Positions 1 through 8,031 of a stretch of DNA of 64,000 nucleotides are shown here, piece after piece. Made by a program: the position numbers and the translations under genes. The notes under the pieces were generated by a model, which did no database searches, was not told the DNA's origin, and saw only the letters and a program-made list of their open reading frames with translations. The DNA is taken from contig NZ_JAGHMF010000007.1 of NCBI RefSeq assembly GCF_017741815.1, positions 1 through 64,000 of the forward strand, given 5' to 3'. The stretch comes from Rhizobium sp. 16-488-2b. Its GTDB lineage: Bacteria > Pseudomonadota > Alphaproteobacteria > Rhizobiales > Rhizobiaceae. How positions within the stretch are numbered: the first letter of the stretch is position 1; each line of letters starts with the position of its first letter.

Positions 1-1984
1 GGGGGGTGGGGGGGGGGGGCGGGGGGGCGGTGACGCCGGGGATGGCGCGCAGGGTGATGCCCTGGTGGGCGTAGTCCATCAGGCGCTTGAAGGTCATCGC
101 CGGAAGCGTGCCGCCGGTCATCTTGTTGGTCGAGGTATAGTCGTCGTTGCCGAACCAGACGGCGGTGGTGAAATTGCCGGTGAAGCCGATGAACCAGGCG
201 TCGCGATAGGCCTGCGTCGTGCCGGTCTTGCCTGCCGTCAGAATGCCGTTGTCGAGGGCTGCGCGCCTTGCGGTGCCGACATAGGGCACGCGCGACAGCA
301 TCTGGTTCATGTAGGCGTCGGCCTGCTCGGAGAGCACGCGCTTGGCCGGCGGCTCGTCCTTGTCGAAATCGTAGAGAACGTCGCCGCCGTAATCGAGGAT
401 CTGGGTGATGCCGTGGCGCCGCGACTGATAGCCGCCGGCGGGGAAGACCGCATAGGCGGTCGCCTGGTCCATGACGGTGACTTCCGACGTGCCGATCGGG
501 ATCGTCACGTCGTTTCGAACCGGCGATTCCACGCCGAGATTGGTGGCCATGGCCCGGATCGGGGCGATGCCGAACTTCTCCTTGGCGAGGCGGACCGGGA
601 TGGTGTTGATCGACTGCGCCACCGCGGTCGCAATCGTGATGCGGCCGGCATAGCGGTTTTCGTAATTGTGCGGGCTCCAGTTGCCCCAGGAAATGGGCGC
701 GTCGACGACGATGCTGTCGGGGGTCATGCCGTTCTCCATGGCCACCGAATAGGTGTAGACCTTGAAGGACGAGCCCGGCTGGCGCAGGGCCTTGGTGGCG
801 CGGTTGAACTGGCTCTCGCCGTAATCGCGCCCGCCGACCATGGCGCGCACCGCGCCGCCGTTTTCGATCATCACCATCGCGCCCTGCTTGGCGTGATAGC
901 TCTCGCCATATTCGCGCAGCGACGTTTCCATCGAATCCTCGGCCGCGTGCTGCAGGCCCATGTCGACGGTGGTGCGCACGATCAGCGAATGCTGGTGGAA
1001 GCGCGGCGAAAGCCGCATGGTTTCGTCAAAGGCCCAGTCGAGGAAGAAATCGGGCGATTCCACCTGGTTGCGGTCGACGACGGTGGCCGGGCTGCGGCGT
1101 GCCGCGATCACCTGGCCCTCGGTCATCATGCCGCTCTGCACGAGATTGGTCAGAACCTCGTTGGCGCGGCCGCGGGCGGCCGGCAGGTTGACGTGTGGGG
1201 CGTATTTCGCCGGCGCCTTGAAGAGGCCGGCGAGCATGGCGGATTCGGCAAGGTTCACATCGGTGATGTTCTTGCCGAAATAGAATTGCGCCGCCGCCGC
1301 CGCCCCGAACGTGCCGCCGCCCATATAGGCGCGGTCGAGATAGGTGGAGAGGATTTCCTTCTTCGACAGATTGGCCTCAAGCCAGAGCGCCAGGAAGGCC
1401 TCGGTGATCTTGCGGTCGATCGAGCGCTCGTTGGAGAGAAACAGGTTCTTGGCAAGCTGCTGCGTCAGCGTCGAGCCGCCCTGAACCACGCCGCCGGCCT
1501 GCGCGTTGGTGACGATGGCGCGGAAGAGGCCGATGACGTCGATGCCGAAGTGGCTGAAAAAGCGGCGGTCTTCGGTCGCCAGCACCGACTTGATCAGGCT
1601 GTCGGGCAGCTCGTCGATCGGCACGGAATTCTGGTGGATGACGCCGCGATGGCCGATGACGTTGCCGTAACGGTCGAGAAAGGTGACGGCATAATCGCCG
1701 CGATTGCGCCAATCTTCCTTGGTAGCTTCGAATGCGGGCTGGGCAAGGGCAAGCATCAAGACGGCGCCGACCGAACCCCATGTCAGGCCTTCGCCGGCGA
1801 GTTCGAACACGACGCGCTTCCAGCCGCGAACGCGGAAGCGGCGGAAGAAGATGGTGATGTCTTCCCAGATTTCGGCGGAGCGGAAACCGGCGTTCCAGAT
1901 GGTGGAATCGATCCAGGAATCGATCTTCAGCAGCAAGTGGCGTTTCTTGCGCGGCTGCTTTTCTGGATTGTCCGGATCCGTCAC
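1..1984 (-). CDS. Class A penicillin-binding protein (bifunctional GT51 glycosyltransferase / transpeptidase), 3' end cut by window
   Basis: Bifunctional peptidoglycan synthase of the inner membrane: it polymerises glycan strands and cross-links stem peptides in the periplasm. The reading frame is open from the GTG at 1984 to the window edge; a TAA lies two codons upstream, so this GTG is the first possible start. A basic cytoplasmic head is followed by one membrane segment at about residues 66-83. The GT51 motif with catalytic Glu (ATEDRRFF) is near residue 138. The transpeptidase motifs follow in order: SSFK near 403, SIN, and KTGT near 583. At least 660 residues are visible. The last visible codons form a proline-rich tail encoded by an almost pure G tract (C on the coding strand). 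It belongs to the PBP1 family; which rhizobial paralogue it is cannot be decided here. The gene reads away from the divergent YcgN-like gene. Confidence 0.93.
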   Translation of the reverse strand, partial: MTDPDNPEKQPRKKRHLLLKIDSWIDSTIWNAGFRSAEIWEDITIFFRRFRVRGWKRVVFELAGEGLTWGSVGAVLMLALAQPAFEATKEDWRNRGDYAVTFLDRYGNVIGHRGVIHQNSVPIDELPDSLIKSVLATEDRRFFSHFGIDVIGLFRAIVTNAQAGGVVQGGSTLTQQLAKNLFLSNERSIDRKITEAFLALWLEANLSKKEILSTYLDRAYMGGGTFGAAAAAQFYFGKNITDVNLAESAMLAGLFKAPAKYAPHVNLPAARGRANEVLTNLVQSGMMTEGQVIAARRSPATVVDRNQVESPDFFLDWAFDETMRLSPRFHQHSLIVRTTVDMGLQHAAEDSMETSLREYGESYHAKQGAMVMIENGGAVRAMVGGRDYGESQFNRATKALRQPGSSFKVYTYSVAMENGMTPDSIVVDAPISWGNWSPHNYENRYAGRITIATAVAQSINTIPVRLAKEKFGIAPIRAMATNLGVESPVRNDVTIPIGTSEVTVMDQATAYAVFPAGGYQSRRHGITQILDYGGDVLYDFDKDEPPAKRVLSEQADAYMNQMLSRVPYVGTARRAALDNGILTAGKTGTTQAYRDAWFIGFTGNFTTAVWFGNDDYTSTNKMTGGTLPAMTFKRLMDYAHQGITLRAIPGVTAPPPPPPTP

Positions 1985-2176
1985 GTCTTATATTCCCGCC
2001 CGATCAGTCAGTTCGACACTGGCTAGCTTGGGCTAGCATGAGGTCGAACTATGGCAAATCTGCCGCTCGCATCCGGGGTAACCGGCGCAGGGTGAATCTT
2101 TGGTTGATTTGCCACCGAAGAACAAGAGAAATGGAAAGCACTCACGCGATTTTGCGGGTGCTGTTGCAAGAACGGA

Positions 2177-2671
2177 ATGATGGAAGAGCAACCCTTCTGG
2201 AAGCAAAAGACGCTGAACGAGATGACCAATGCCGAGTGGGAAAGCATCTGCGACGGCTGCGGTCTCTGTTGTCTCAACAAGCTCGAGGAGTGGGATAGCG
2301 GCGATATCTACTTCACCTCGATCCGCTGCAAGCTGCTCGACAGCGAGAGCTGTCAGTGTTCCAGCTACCCCAATCGCTGGGACTTCGTGCCCGATTGCGT
2401 GCAACTGACCAAGCAGAATGTCGACGAAATCCCCTGGCTGCCGCCGACCTGCGGCTACCGGCTGCTGAACGAGGGGCGCGATCTCTACTGGTGGCATCCG
2501 CTGGTATCGGGCGACCCGGAGACGGTGCATATCGCCGGCATTTCGGCGCGCGGCCGCACCATCGACGAGACGGGCATCGATGTCGACAATTACGAGGACT
2601 ATGTCGTCGACTGGCCGCTGACGGTGGGCGACGACGCGCCGAAGACGCCGGATGAGGTTGGCAATCGCTGA
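2177..2671 (+). CDS. YcgN/UPF0260-family cysteine-cluster protein
   Basis: A 164-residue soluble protein of the YcgN/YkgJ cysteine-cluster family, whose biochemical role is unknown. The hallmark is the CDGCGLCC motif near residues 26-33, with further cysteines at CKLL, CQC, PDC and TCGY, a spacing that suggests Fe-S or Zn binding. Length and the motif WWHPLVSGD fit the UPF0260 family well. The start is one of two adjacent ATGs (2177 or 2180). It is divergent from the penicillin-binding protein, with about 190 bases between the two starts, and convergent with the MmcQ-like gene, whose end is 21 bases away. Family assignment is firm; function is not. Confidence 0.88.
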   Translation: MMEEQPFWKQKTLNEMTNAEWESICDGCGLCCLNKLEEWDSGDIYFTSIRCKLLDSESCQCSSYPNRWDFVPDCVQLTKQNVDEIPWLPPTCGYRLLNEGRDLYWWHPLVSGDPETVHIAGISARGRTIDETGIDVDNYEDYVVDWPLTVGDDAPKTPDEVGNR

Positions 2672-2692
2672 GTTGGTTCCAGCTGAATCGAC

Positions 2693-3037
2693 TCATGGGG
2701 AAGGGATGACAACGAACTGTCTTTGCAGGGTTTTCGGCGCGGCGTTCTGCCAGGAGCGGCGCACCAGATCCTGCACCAGCGCGTCGCTCGCCAGCTGAAA
2801 GAACAGCCGCGTCGAGCCGCGCAATCCCCAGCCGCCGGGAACGGCGATCGTCTCCTTCGGCGAGACCGCCAGCGTCATGTGCTGCTGCTCCGGCGTCAGC
2901 CGGACGACGCAATAATCCTGTTCCGGCATGGTGAGAAAAATCCTCGTCCGCACGCGAAAATCGCGTGTGCCGTGATGCGCGCTCTCGACCGCCTCGGGCA
3001 GGCTGAGCGCGAAGGATGCAAGCTCTTCGCGGGTCAT
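2693..3037 (-). CDS. MmcQ/YjbR (DUF419) family protein
   Basis: A 114-residue protein of the MmcQ/YjbR family, small proteins with a CyaY-like fold often annotated as DNA-binding, with no defined pathway. Visible family features are the N-terminal LASFALSLPEAVES, the HHGTRDFRV segment, WGLRGSTRLF in the second half and the final helix VRRSWQNAAPKTL. Length is normal for the family. The ATG at 3037 is followed by an ordinary N-terminus. The preceding gene on this strand is the HD-GYP gene (ends at 3086); the 48-base gap is AT-rich, so this gene could be co-transcribed with it or start from its own promoter. Confidence 0.85.
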   Translation of the reverse strand: MTREELASFALSLPEAVESAHHGTRDFRVRTRIFLTMPEQDYCVVRLTPEQQHMTLAVSPKETIAVPGGWGLRGSTRLFFQLASDALVQDLVRRSWQNAAPKTLQRQFVVIPSP

Positions 3038-3085
3038 GATTTTTATTTTAGCACAATAGAATATTGTCAGGCCAATCAGAAAAAC

Positions 3086-4468
3086 TCACGCAGCCGCGCG
3101 GTCTTCCTCGGGCACGCTGTCCCGCCGCTCCAGCTCAGTCCTAGCAAGTGCCCGCTGCAGCGCCTCGATGCAGATGGGGTCATGCGCCTGGCCGGCGCCT
3201 TCCCAGAGGATCGACAGCGCCTTGGAGATCGGCAGGGCGGCGCGATAGGGGCGGTCGGCGGTAAGCGCGTCGAACACGTCGGCGGTCGAGACGATCCTGA
3301 CTTCCATCGGGATCTCATCGGCCATCAGCCCGCGCGGATAACCCTTGCCATCCAGCCGCTCGTGATGAGCGCCGCCGATGCGGGCGAGATCGGAGAAGGC
3401 GCCAATATGGGAGAGGATCATCTCCGAGAACTCGGCATGGCGCTTCATCTGGCCCCATTCCTCGTCGTCGAGCTTGCCCGGCTTGTCGAGCACGCTGTTG
3501 CTGACGCCGAGCTTGCCGATATCGTGAAGCAGGGCGGCGCGGCGCAACAGCCGGCGGCCTTTCTCGTCGATCCCCATCTCCTCGGCGATCAGATCGGTAA
3601 ACAGCGCCACGCGGTCGCTATGGCCTGACGTATAGGGGCTCTTGGCGTCGATGACGCGGGCGAAAGCGGCAGCGATGTCATCGAGATAATCGTCATCGGC
3701 CATGATCGCCTGCTGGCCGGGCTCGCTGTCGAGCACGATCGTCTCCAGCGCCTCGGATCGCAGCGTCTGCCAGAACGCGTCGCGGCCTGCGATGCGGATG
3801 AAGGCGGCCGCAAGTGAAGGGTCGAACCAGCTGCCGGCCCGCTTTTCAATCTCGGCGATGGCGGCCTCTCGCCCGGCGCTCATCTGGAAGATATCGGCCA
3901 CCTGCGAGACCAGCGCGATGCGCGAATAGAGCGGGATCTCCTCGCCGGAAATCCCCAGCGGCTTGCCGCCGCCGTTCCAGTGTTCGTCGAGGCTGAGCAC
4001 GCCGTTTGCGACGCCCTCCGAAAAGCGCATCTGCCTGGCGATCTCGGCGCCCCGCTGGCAGCGGGTCTGGATCAGGTCGGTGGCGATGCGTCCGCCATTC
4101 TGCAGGATGTTGACGATCCCGCGAAAGCGCTCGGCAAGGCCGGCCTGCATGCCGGTATGCGAAAGCACGAAGCGCAGCACCTGGCTGAGGCTGCCGTCGA
4201 CCAGCTTGAAGTCGCGCTTGAAGGAAAGATCGTCGGCCATGTAGAGCTCGCAAATCCGCGCCGCATTGCTGCTGCAGCCGAGATCCTTGAGAAGCAGCGT
4301 GTAATAAAGCTCCTGCAGCGCCTCATCCGCCATGCCGATCTCGCGGCCGATATGGGTGCCGATGTAGCAGGCGCGGATGCAATGGCCGGGCGGCTGGCCC
4401 TCCGTGAGGTCGAGCGCCTTGCTCAACGCCTCGATGATCTCCGCTAGTCGTATCTGGATGGCCTGCAT
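3086..4468 (-). CDS. HD-GYP domain protein, predicted cyclic-di-GMP phosphodiesterase
   Basis: A 460-residue cytoplasmic protein with no membrane segment. The C-terminal half is an HD-GYP domain: HDIGKLG near residues 315-321, the conserved KRHAEF stretch, and HHERLDGKGYPRG near 367-379. These carry the metal ligands and the GYP motif of enzymes that hydrolyse cyclic-di-GMP. The N-terminal half (about 1-280) resembles a degenerate HD domain (GHCIRACYIG, LLLKDLG) and may be regulatory. The MQAIQIRL start at 4468 is the first ATG. The gene is divergent from the GTA cluster and shares a roughly 320-base control region with it. A role in motility or biofilm control is inferred from the family only. 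Confidence 0.87.
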   Translation of the reverse strand: MQAIQIRLAEIIEALSKALDLTEGQPPGHCIRACYIGTHIGREIGMADEALQELYYTLLLKDLGCSSNAARICELYMADDLSFKRDFKLVDGSLSQVLRFVLSHTGMQAGLAERFRGIVNILQNGGRIATDLIQTRCQRGAEIARQMRFSEGVANGVLSLDEHWNGGGKPLGISGEEIPLYSRIALVSQVADIFQMSAGREAAIAEIEKRAGSWFDPSLAAAFIRIAGRDAFWQTLRSEALETIVLDSEPGQQAIMADDDYLDDIAAAFARVIDAKSPYTSGHSDRVALFTDLIAEEMGIDEKGRRLLRRAALLHDIGKLGVSNSVLDKPGKLDDEEWGQMKRHAEFSEMILSHIGAFSDLARIGGAHHERLDGKGYPRGLMADEIPMEVRIVSTADVFDALTADRPYRAALPISKALSILWEGAGQAHDPICIEALQRALARTELERRDSVPEEDRAAA

Positions 4469-4556
4469 GTCGATCGCCCCTTGCTGCGATCCGTTCTAGC
4501 CTTGGCTTTCTTGAGGATTCATTGAAATAGCCAGGGAAAAGTCGAGAAAACCTATA

Positions 4557-4583
4557 TTTATCAATAGATTAGACATAGATAAA
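4557..4583. promoter_or_regulatory. Imperfect inverted repeat, possible operator upstream of the GTA cluster
   Basis: The arms TTTATCAAT (4557-4565) and ATAGATAAA (4575-4583) are complementary at 8 of 9 positions around a 9-base spacer, in an unusually AT-rich patch between the HD-GYP gene and the GTA cluster. The centre lies about 70 bases upstream of the candidate -35 box at 4638. The symmetry suggests a dimeric regulator; which one is unknown. Confidence 0.35.
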
Positions 4584-4637
4584 TTGCAATTCGACGGCGC
4601 TTTACAGGAGAATTTTCCGGATGTAGGAAAATAATCC

Positions 4638-4666
4638 TTGACGGCGTAACGGTGCTTTGATAGGGT
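4638..4666 (+). promoter_or_regulatory. Candidate sigma-70 promoter for the GTA cluster
   Basis: TTGACG (4638-4643) followed after exactly 17 bases by TAGGGT (4661-4666). The -35 box is strong and the -10 box is weak, which would fit a promoter needing an activator. Transcription would begin near 4673, giving a leader of about 115 bases before the first gene. Only the spacing and hexamers support this. Confidence 0.4.
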
Positions 4667-4787
4667 TATGGCATAGTCGGAAAGTTGCGGGCGAAAAGCG
4701 GCGAGGGGCATGGTCTCCTCGCTGGTCGATCATTGCCGCCGGCACCGCCGCTTTTCCACGCAACGCCTGTTGCCCCGGGATGTCCCC

Positions 4788-5360
4788 ATGACCGATATCG
4801 ACGATTTCGCGCCGGAGCTGTTTGGCCTCTGGCCGGCTCAGCACGCTTATGACGGCGATCCCGCGCGGGCTCTCGACGTGGACAGGGCAAAGGCGGTGGC
4901 CGAGGCCTGTATGCTCGAGACCAAGTCCGCAGCATCCCCCGCCGAAGAGCTGCGGGTGCTTCTGAACGAGATGACGGCCGAGATGCGCGAGCAGTTTTCG
5001 GCCTTTCGTGATCTGCGAAGGGCAGCTGAACAGGCGGCCTCCAGCGGTGGCGACGATGCCGCCGCCAAGCTCGCCCGCGCCGACCTGAAGGCCGCGACCG
5101 ATGCCATGTCGCTGATCGTCCGCACGCTGGAGAAGATCGACCAGCTGCAGCGCCAGTTCGCCCGCGACCGCGAGCAGGCGGCCGAGGAAAGCGAAGCGGC
5201 GAGGGGGCTCGACCATGTCAAAGCGAAATTCCTCGCACGCATCGAAGAGCGAGCCGAAGCCCGCGCCCGCCAATTGCTGGCCGAATGGCAGCGCGACGGC
5301 GCTCCCCCAAACATTGACGACGGACCAGCGTTCGCCAGCCGCGAAGCCGAACCGGGTTGA
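4788..5360 (+). CDS. First GTA-cluster gene; candidate small terminase (g1 position)
   Basis: A 190-residue acidic, highly helical protein. Residues 50-170 are rich in Ala, Glu, Arg and Gln with heptad-like spacing (EELRVLLNEMTAEM, KIDQLQRQFARDRE) and look coiled-coil. I do not recognise a named domain. It sits directly before the large terminase, where the R. capsulatus GTA carries g1, its small terminase, so a TerS-like DNA-recognition role is inferred from position and helical character. ATG 4788 was chosen because the next 20 residues look protein-like. An in-frame ATG at 4710, preceded by GAGGGG, would add 26 basic, non-coding-looking residues and is the alternative start. Confidence 0.62.
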   Translation: MTDIDDFAPELFGLWPAQHAYDGDPARALDVDRAKAVAEACMLETKSAASPAEELRVLLNEMTAEMREQFSAFRDLRRAAEQAASSGGDDAAAKLARADLKAATDAMSLIVRTLEKIDQLQRQFARDREQAAEESEAARGLDHVKAKFLARIEERAEARARQLLAEWQRDGAPPNIDDGPAFASREAEPG

Positions 5361-5424
5361 GCGGCGCGTCGCGGACGCCAACACGGGCAAGGTCGCAGGC
5401 GCCTTGCTGGACTACAGTCATAAA

Positions 5425-6960
5425 ATGGATGTGATCGTGGCGAAACGGGCTGATGACCGCGCGGTAATCCTGGGTGCCGTTGCGCCTGCAGCCTCGCTGA
5501 TCGGGGCGATGTCGCAGCGGGATAGCGGGGCGGTGGCAGCGGCTGTTTCCGGTGAGGCGCCGGTGGTTGACGCTGTGACGAGCAGTGTGCCCCGGTCCGC
5601 CAACGCCAACGCCAACGCCAACGCCAACGCCAACGCCGATGTCCATGCTGGCGCCGATGTCGATACCGGCGAGCCCGAACTCTCGCCGGGCGACATGCTT
5701 GATCTTTCCGCCGAGGACCTCGCGGAACGGCTGGGGCTCTGGCCGTCGCTCGGTAATCTCTGGGCCTTCACCGGCCGCGACGAACAGCAGCCGCCGCCGG
5801 GAGACTGGCGCACATGGCTGATCATGGGCGGGCGCGGCTCGGGCAAGACGCGGGCGGGGGCCGAATGGGTGCATGCGATTGCCAGCGCCGGGCGCTCCTC
5901 GGATCTGCGCATTGCGCTGATCGCCGAAACGCTGGGCGATGCCCGCGAGGTGATGATCGACGGCATCTCGGGCATCATGCGGATCGCCCGCAGCCGTCGT
6001 CCCGAATTCGAGATCTCCCGCCGCCGGCTGGTCTGGCCGAACGGCGCGGTGGCGCAGATATTCTCGTCGGAAGATCCCGAAAGCCTGCGGGGACCGCAGT
6101 TTCATTTCGCCTGGAGCGACGAGCTCGCCAAGTGGAAGCATGGGCAGGAGACCTGGGACATGCTGCAGTTCGGCCTGAGACTGGGCAACGCACCGCGCCA
6201 ACTGGTGACGACGACGCCGCGCCCGGTGCCGCTGTTGAAGGCGCTGATATCGGACCCGACGACGCTGACGACGCGTATCAGCACCCGCGCCAATGCCCAC
6301 AACCTCGCGCCCGGCTTTATCGACGCGCTCGCCAACCGCTACGGCGGCACGCGGCTGGGGCGGCAGGAGCTGGATGGCGAGCTGATCGAGGATCGCGAGG
6401 ATGCGCTCTGGCGCCGCGAGATGTTCGATGCCGTGACGATCCGCCTTTCCGGCGATCTCCGCCGTATCGTCGTGGCCGTCGATCCGCCGGCGGCGGCGGG
6501 GGTGAACTCCTGCTGCGGCATCGTTGTCGCGGGGCTGGATGCGAGCGGCCGCGCGGTGGTGCTGGCCGATTGCTCGGTGGAGGGCGCAAGCCCGGCGGGC
6601 TGGGCGAGCGCGGTGGCGAAAGCCTATCGCCGCTTCGCCGCCGACCGCGTTGTCGCCGAGATCAACCAGGGCGGCGATATGGTGACCGCGATGCTGAAAA
6701 GCATCGACGAGACACTGCCGGTGACGACGGTGCGCGCCACGCGCGGCAAATTCCTGCGCGCCGAACCGGTGGCGGCACTCTACGAGCAGGGGCGTGTCGC
6801 CCATGCCGGGCGTTTCATGGCGCTGGAAGATCAGATGTGTGATTTCGGCCCGGACGGATTATCCCAGGGCCGCTCTCCCGACCGGCTGGATGCGCTGGTC
6901 TGGGCGCTGACGGCGTTGATGCTCGAAGGGGGAGGAGAGCCGCGTGTGCGGGGTATTTGA
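5425..6960 (+). CDS. GTA large terminase / DNA-packaging ATPase (g2)
   Basis: Motor ATPase that pumps DNA into the capsid. The Walker A motif GGRGSGKT is at about residues 135-142 of the predicted protein and is followed by RAGAEWVHA, typical of GTA and P22/HK97-type terminases. A Walker B-like FAWSDELAKWK lies near 230. The nuclease-domain acidic motifs VVAVDPP, VVAEINQGGD and SPDRLDALVWAL follow in the C-terminal half. The N-terminal roughly 130 residues before WRTWLIMGG are variable and include an Ala-Asn repeat. The frame is open from ATG 5215, which has a GAGGGG ribosome site but overlaps the upstream gene by 146 bases with shadow-like residues. ATG 5425 is therefore preferred; the start is uncertain. 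Confidence 0.9.
   Translation: MDVIVAKRADDRAVILGAVAPAASLIGAMSQRDSGAVAAAVSGEAPVVDAVTSSVPRSANANANANANANADVHAGADVDTGEPELSPGDMLDLSAEDLAERLGLWPSLGNLWAFTGRDEQQPPPGDWRTWLIMGGRGSGKTRAGAEWVHAIASAGRSSDLRIALIAETLGDAREVMIDGISGIMRIARSRRPEFEISRRRLVWPNGAVAQIFSSEDPESLRGPQFHFAWSDELAKWKHGQETWDMLQFGLRLGNAPRQLVTTTPRPVPLLKALISDPTTLTTRISTRANAHNLAPGFIDALANRYGGTRLGRQELDGELIEDREDALWRREMFDAVTIRLSGDLRRIVVAVDPPAAAGVNSCCGIVVAGLDASGRAVVLADCSVEGASPAGWASAVAKAYRRFAADRVVAEINQGGDMVTAMLKSIDETLPVTTVRATRGKFLRAEPVAALYEQGRVAHAGRFMALEDQMCDFGPDGLSQGRSPDRLDALVWALTALMLEGGGEPRVRGI
5599..5634 (+). repeat. Hexanucleotide microsatellite (GCCAAC)6 inside the terminase gene
   Basis: Six perfect tandem copies of GCCAAC, followed by one degenerate unit GCCGAT. 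It encodes alternating Ala-Asn dipeptides in the non-conserved N-terminal extension of the terminase. Because the unit is six bases, changes in copy number would keep the frame. Confidence 0.95.
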
Positions 6961-7004
6961 AGCCTTGAGGGCGTATTGGCCACTGCCGGAGGGGCGGGCC
7001 GTGA

Positions 7005-7023
7005 GGGGGTGTTTGACACCCCC
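7005..7023. terminator. Perfect short hairpin after the terminase gene
   Basis: GGGGGTGT (7005-7012), loop TTG, ACACCCCC (7016-7023): a perfect 8-bp GC-rich stem. It lies 45 bases after the terminase stop and 13 bases beyond the stop of the small antisense gene at 7036. No U-tract follows in either direction, so a Rho-independent terminator is only possible, not shown. Confidence 0.4.
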
Positions 7024-7035
7024 GGGCACTTGCGC

Positions 7036-7167
7036 TTAACGCTGCTGTTGCTGCGTGGCCGGACGTGGTGTCTGCGGCACGGAGCGAACCTGACGCCACT
7101 CGCTTTCGAGTTGGTCCGTTACATGCTGGGGAATGATCGGCTGATTGCTGTGAACGGGCTGCGTCAT
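7036..7167 (-). CDS. Small hypothetical protein (43 aa), antisense within the GTA cluster
   Basis: A short frame on the reverse strand, opposite to all neighbouring GTA genes. The ATG at 7167 is preceded by GGAGGA with a 4-base gap, one of the best ribosome-binding sites in the window. The peptide starts MTQPVHSNQ, has a QVRSVPQTPRP segment and ends in QQQQR; it is hydrophilic with no signal peptide or membrane segment. An upstream in-frame ATG at 7218 would give 60 residues. I recognise no family. The terminase-endolysin gap (about 356 bases) otherwise holds only a hairpin and an AT-rich inverted repeat. Confidence 0.4.
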   Translation of the reverse strand: MTQPVHSNQPIIPQHVTDQLESEWRQVRSVPQTPRPATQQQQR

Positions 7168-7252
7168 GCGGTCCTCCGAAGACGAATTGAATGATGGATC
7201 ATCACTGCCATGCGCCAAACGGTCTGTAAATCAGGGCCTTAAACGCTTTAAA

Positions 7253-7292
7253 CGATTAAAATAAATTTAATCGATTAAGGACATCAAGTCCT
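7253..7292. promoter_or_regulatory. Two adjacent inverted repeats upstream of the endolysin gene
   Basis: CGATTAAA (7253-7260), ATAAA, TTTAATCG (7266-7273): perfect 8-bp arms. Next to it AGGAC (7278-7282), ATCAA, GTCCT (7288-7292): perfect 5-bp arms. The stretch 7240-7275 is strongly AT-rich in a GC-rich neighbourhood and ends 25 bases before the endolysin start, so it probably holds the promoter and an operator for that gene. Confidence 0.42.
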
Positions 7293-7316
7293 CATCAGCT
7301 TTTAGGATTACACGCT

Positions 7317-8003
7317 ATGGTTATCCACATCGACAGGCGTTTTTTCTTCGACACGGTGCGCGAGGCGCTGTTCAAGGGCACGCTTTCGGGCCCGCAGGTC
7401 GAGGGCATGACGGCGATTCTGAATTTCTGGGAAGCGCGGATGGCCGACGCCGACCCGCGCTGGCTGGCTTATATCCTGGCGACCGCCTTTCACGAGACCG
7501 CCTACACCATGCAGCCCGTGCGCGAGACGCTGGCGACGACGGACGCACGCGCCGTCGAGATCCTGGAAAATGCATTCGCGAGCGGCAAGCTCTCCTGGGT
7601 GAAGACGCCCTATTGGCGGCCCGACGAGGATGGCAAGAGCTGGCTCGGCCGCGGCCTGGTGCAGCTCACCCACAAGCGCAATTACGAGGCGATGAGCGCG
7701 CTCACGGGCATCGATCTCGTCGCCGAGCCGGACCGGGCGATGGAGATGGGGTCGGCGGTATCGATCCTGATCGAGGGCATGGTTCAGGGCAGCTTCTCCA
7801 AGCACAAGCTCGCCGACCATCTGAACGCGACGAATGACGACTGGATCAACGCCCGCCGCATCGTCAACGGCACCGACCGGGCCGAGAAACTGGCAGGCTA
7901 CGGCAAGACCTTCCTCGCCGCCATAAGGCCTGAGCAGCCGACGACCTGGTTCACCCGGTTGAAGCAGTGGCTGTGCCGTGGTATCGCCCGGCTTACGGGC
8001 TAA
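7317..8003 (+). CDS. Phage-type endolysin (GH19 chitinase/lysozyme-like)
   Basis: A 228-residue predicted muralytic enzyme. The GH19-like fold is indicated by ILATAFHETAYTMQPV, where Glu60 is the likely catalytic acid, by SWLGRGLVQLTHKRNYEAMS (the conserved GRG.QLT.R.NY motif), and by NARRIVNGTDRAEKLAGYG. It has no signal peptide, so it would need a holin to reach the wall. The last 20 residues are basic and amphipathic (FTRLKQWLCRGIARL). Its place between g2 and g3 of the GTA cluster suggests a lysis role in particle release. It is preceded by its own AT-rich control region. ATG 7317 is the first start in the frame. Confidence 0.85.
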   Translation: MVIHIDRRFFFDTVREALFKGTLSGPQVEGMTAILNFWEARMADADPRWLAYILATAFHETAYTMQPVRETLATTDARAVEILENAFASGKLSWVKTPYWRPDEDGKSWLGRGLVQLTHKRNYEAMSALTGIDLVAEPDRAMEMGSAVSILIEGMVQGSFSKHKLADHLNATNDDWINARRIVNGTDRAEKLAGYGKTFLAAIRPEQPTTWFTRLKQWLCRGIARLTG

Positions 8004-8031
8004 ACCCAATCAGAATTTACAGGAGTTCCGC

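Noticed and set aside
65-2026. Long open frame of 653 codons on the + strand
   Set aside because: It is opposite to the penicillin-binding protein gene; composition is shadow-like (Arg/His/Ala/Asp-rich, no domain) while the minus strand has GT51 and transpeptidase motifs.
5218-6804. Long reverse frame across the terminase gene
   Set aside because: Codon-mirror artefact of a high-GC gene; the + strand carries Walker A and nuclease motifs.
7001-7012. Shared word GTGAGGGGGTGT after the terminase gene and again near 13650 after the capsid gene
   Set aside because: A 12-base G-rich match; no flanking similarity and no evidence of an attachment site or duplicated element.
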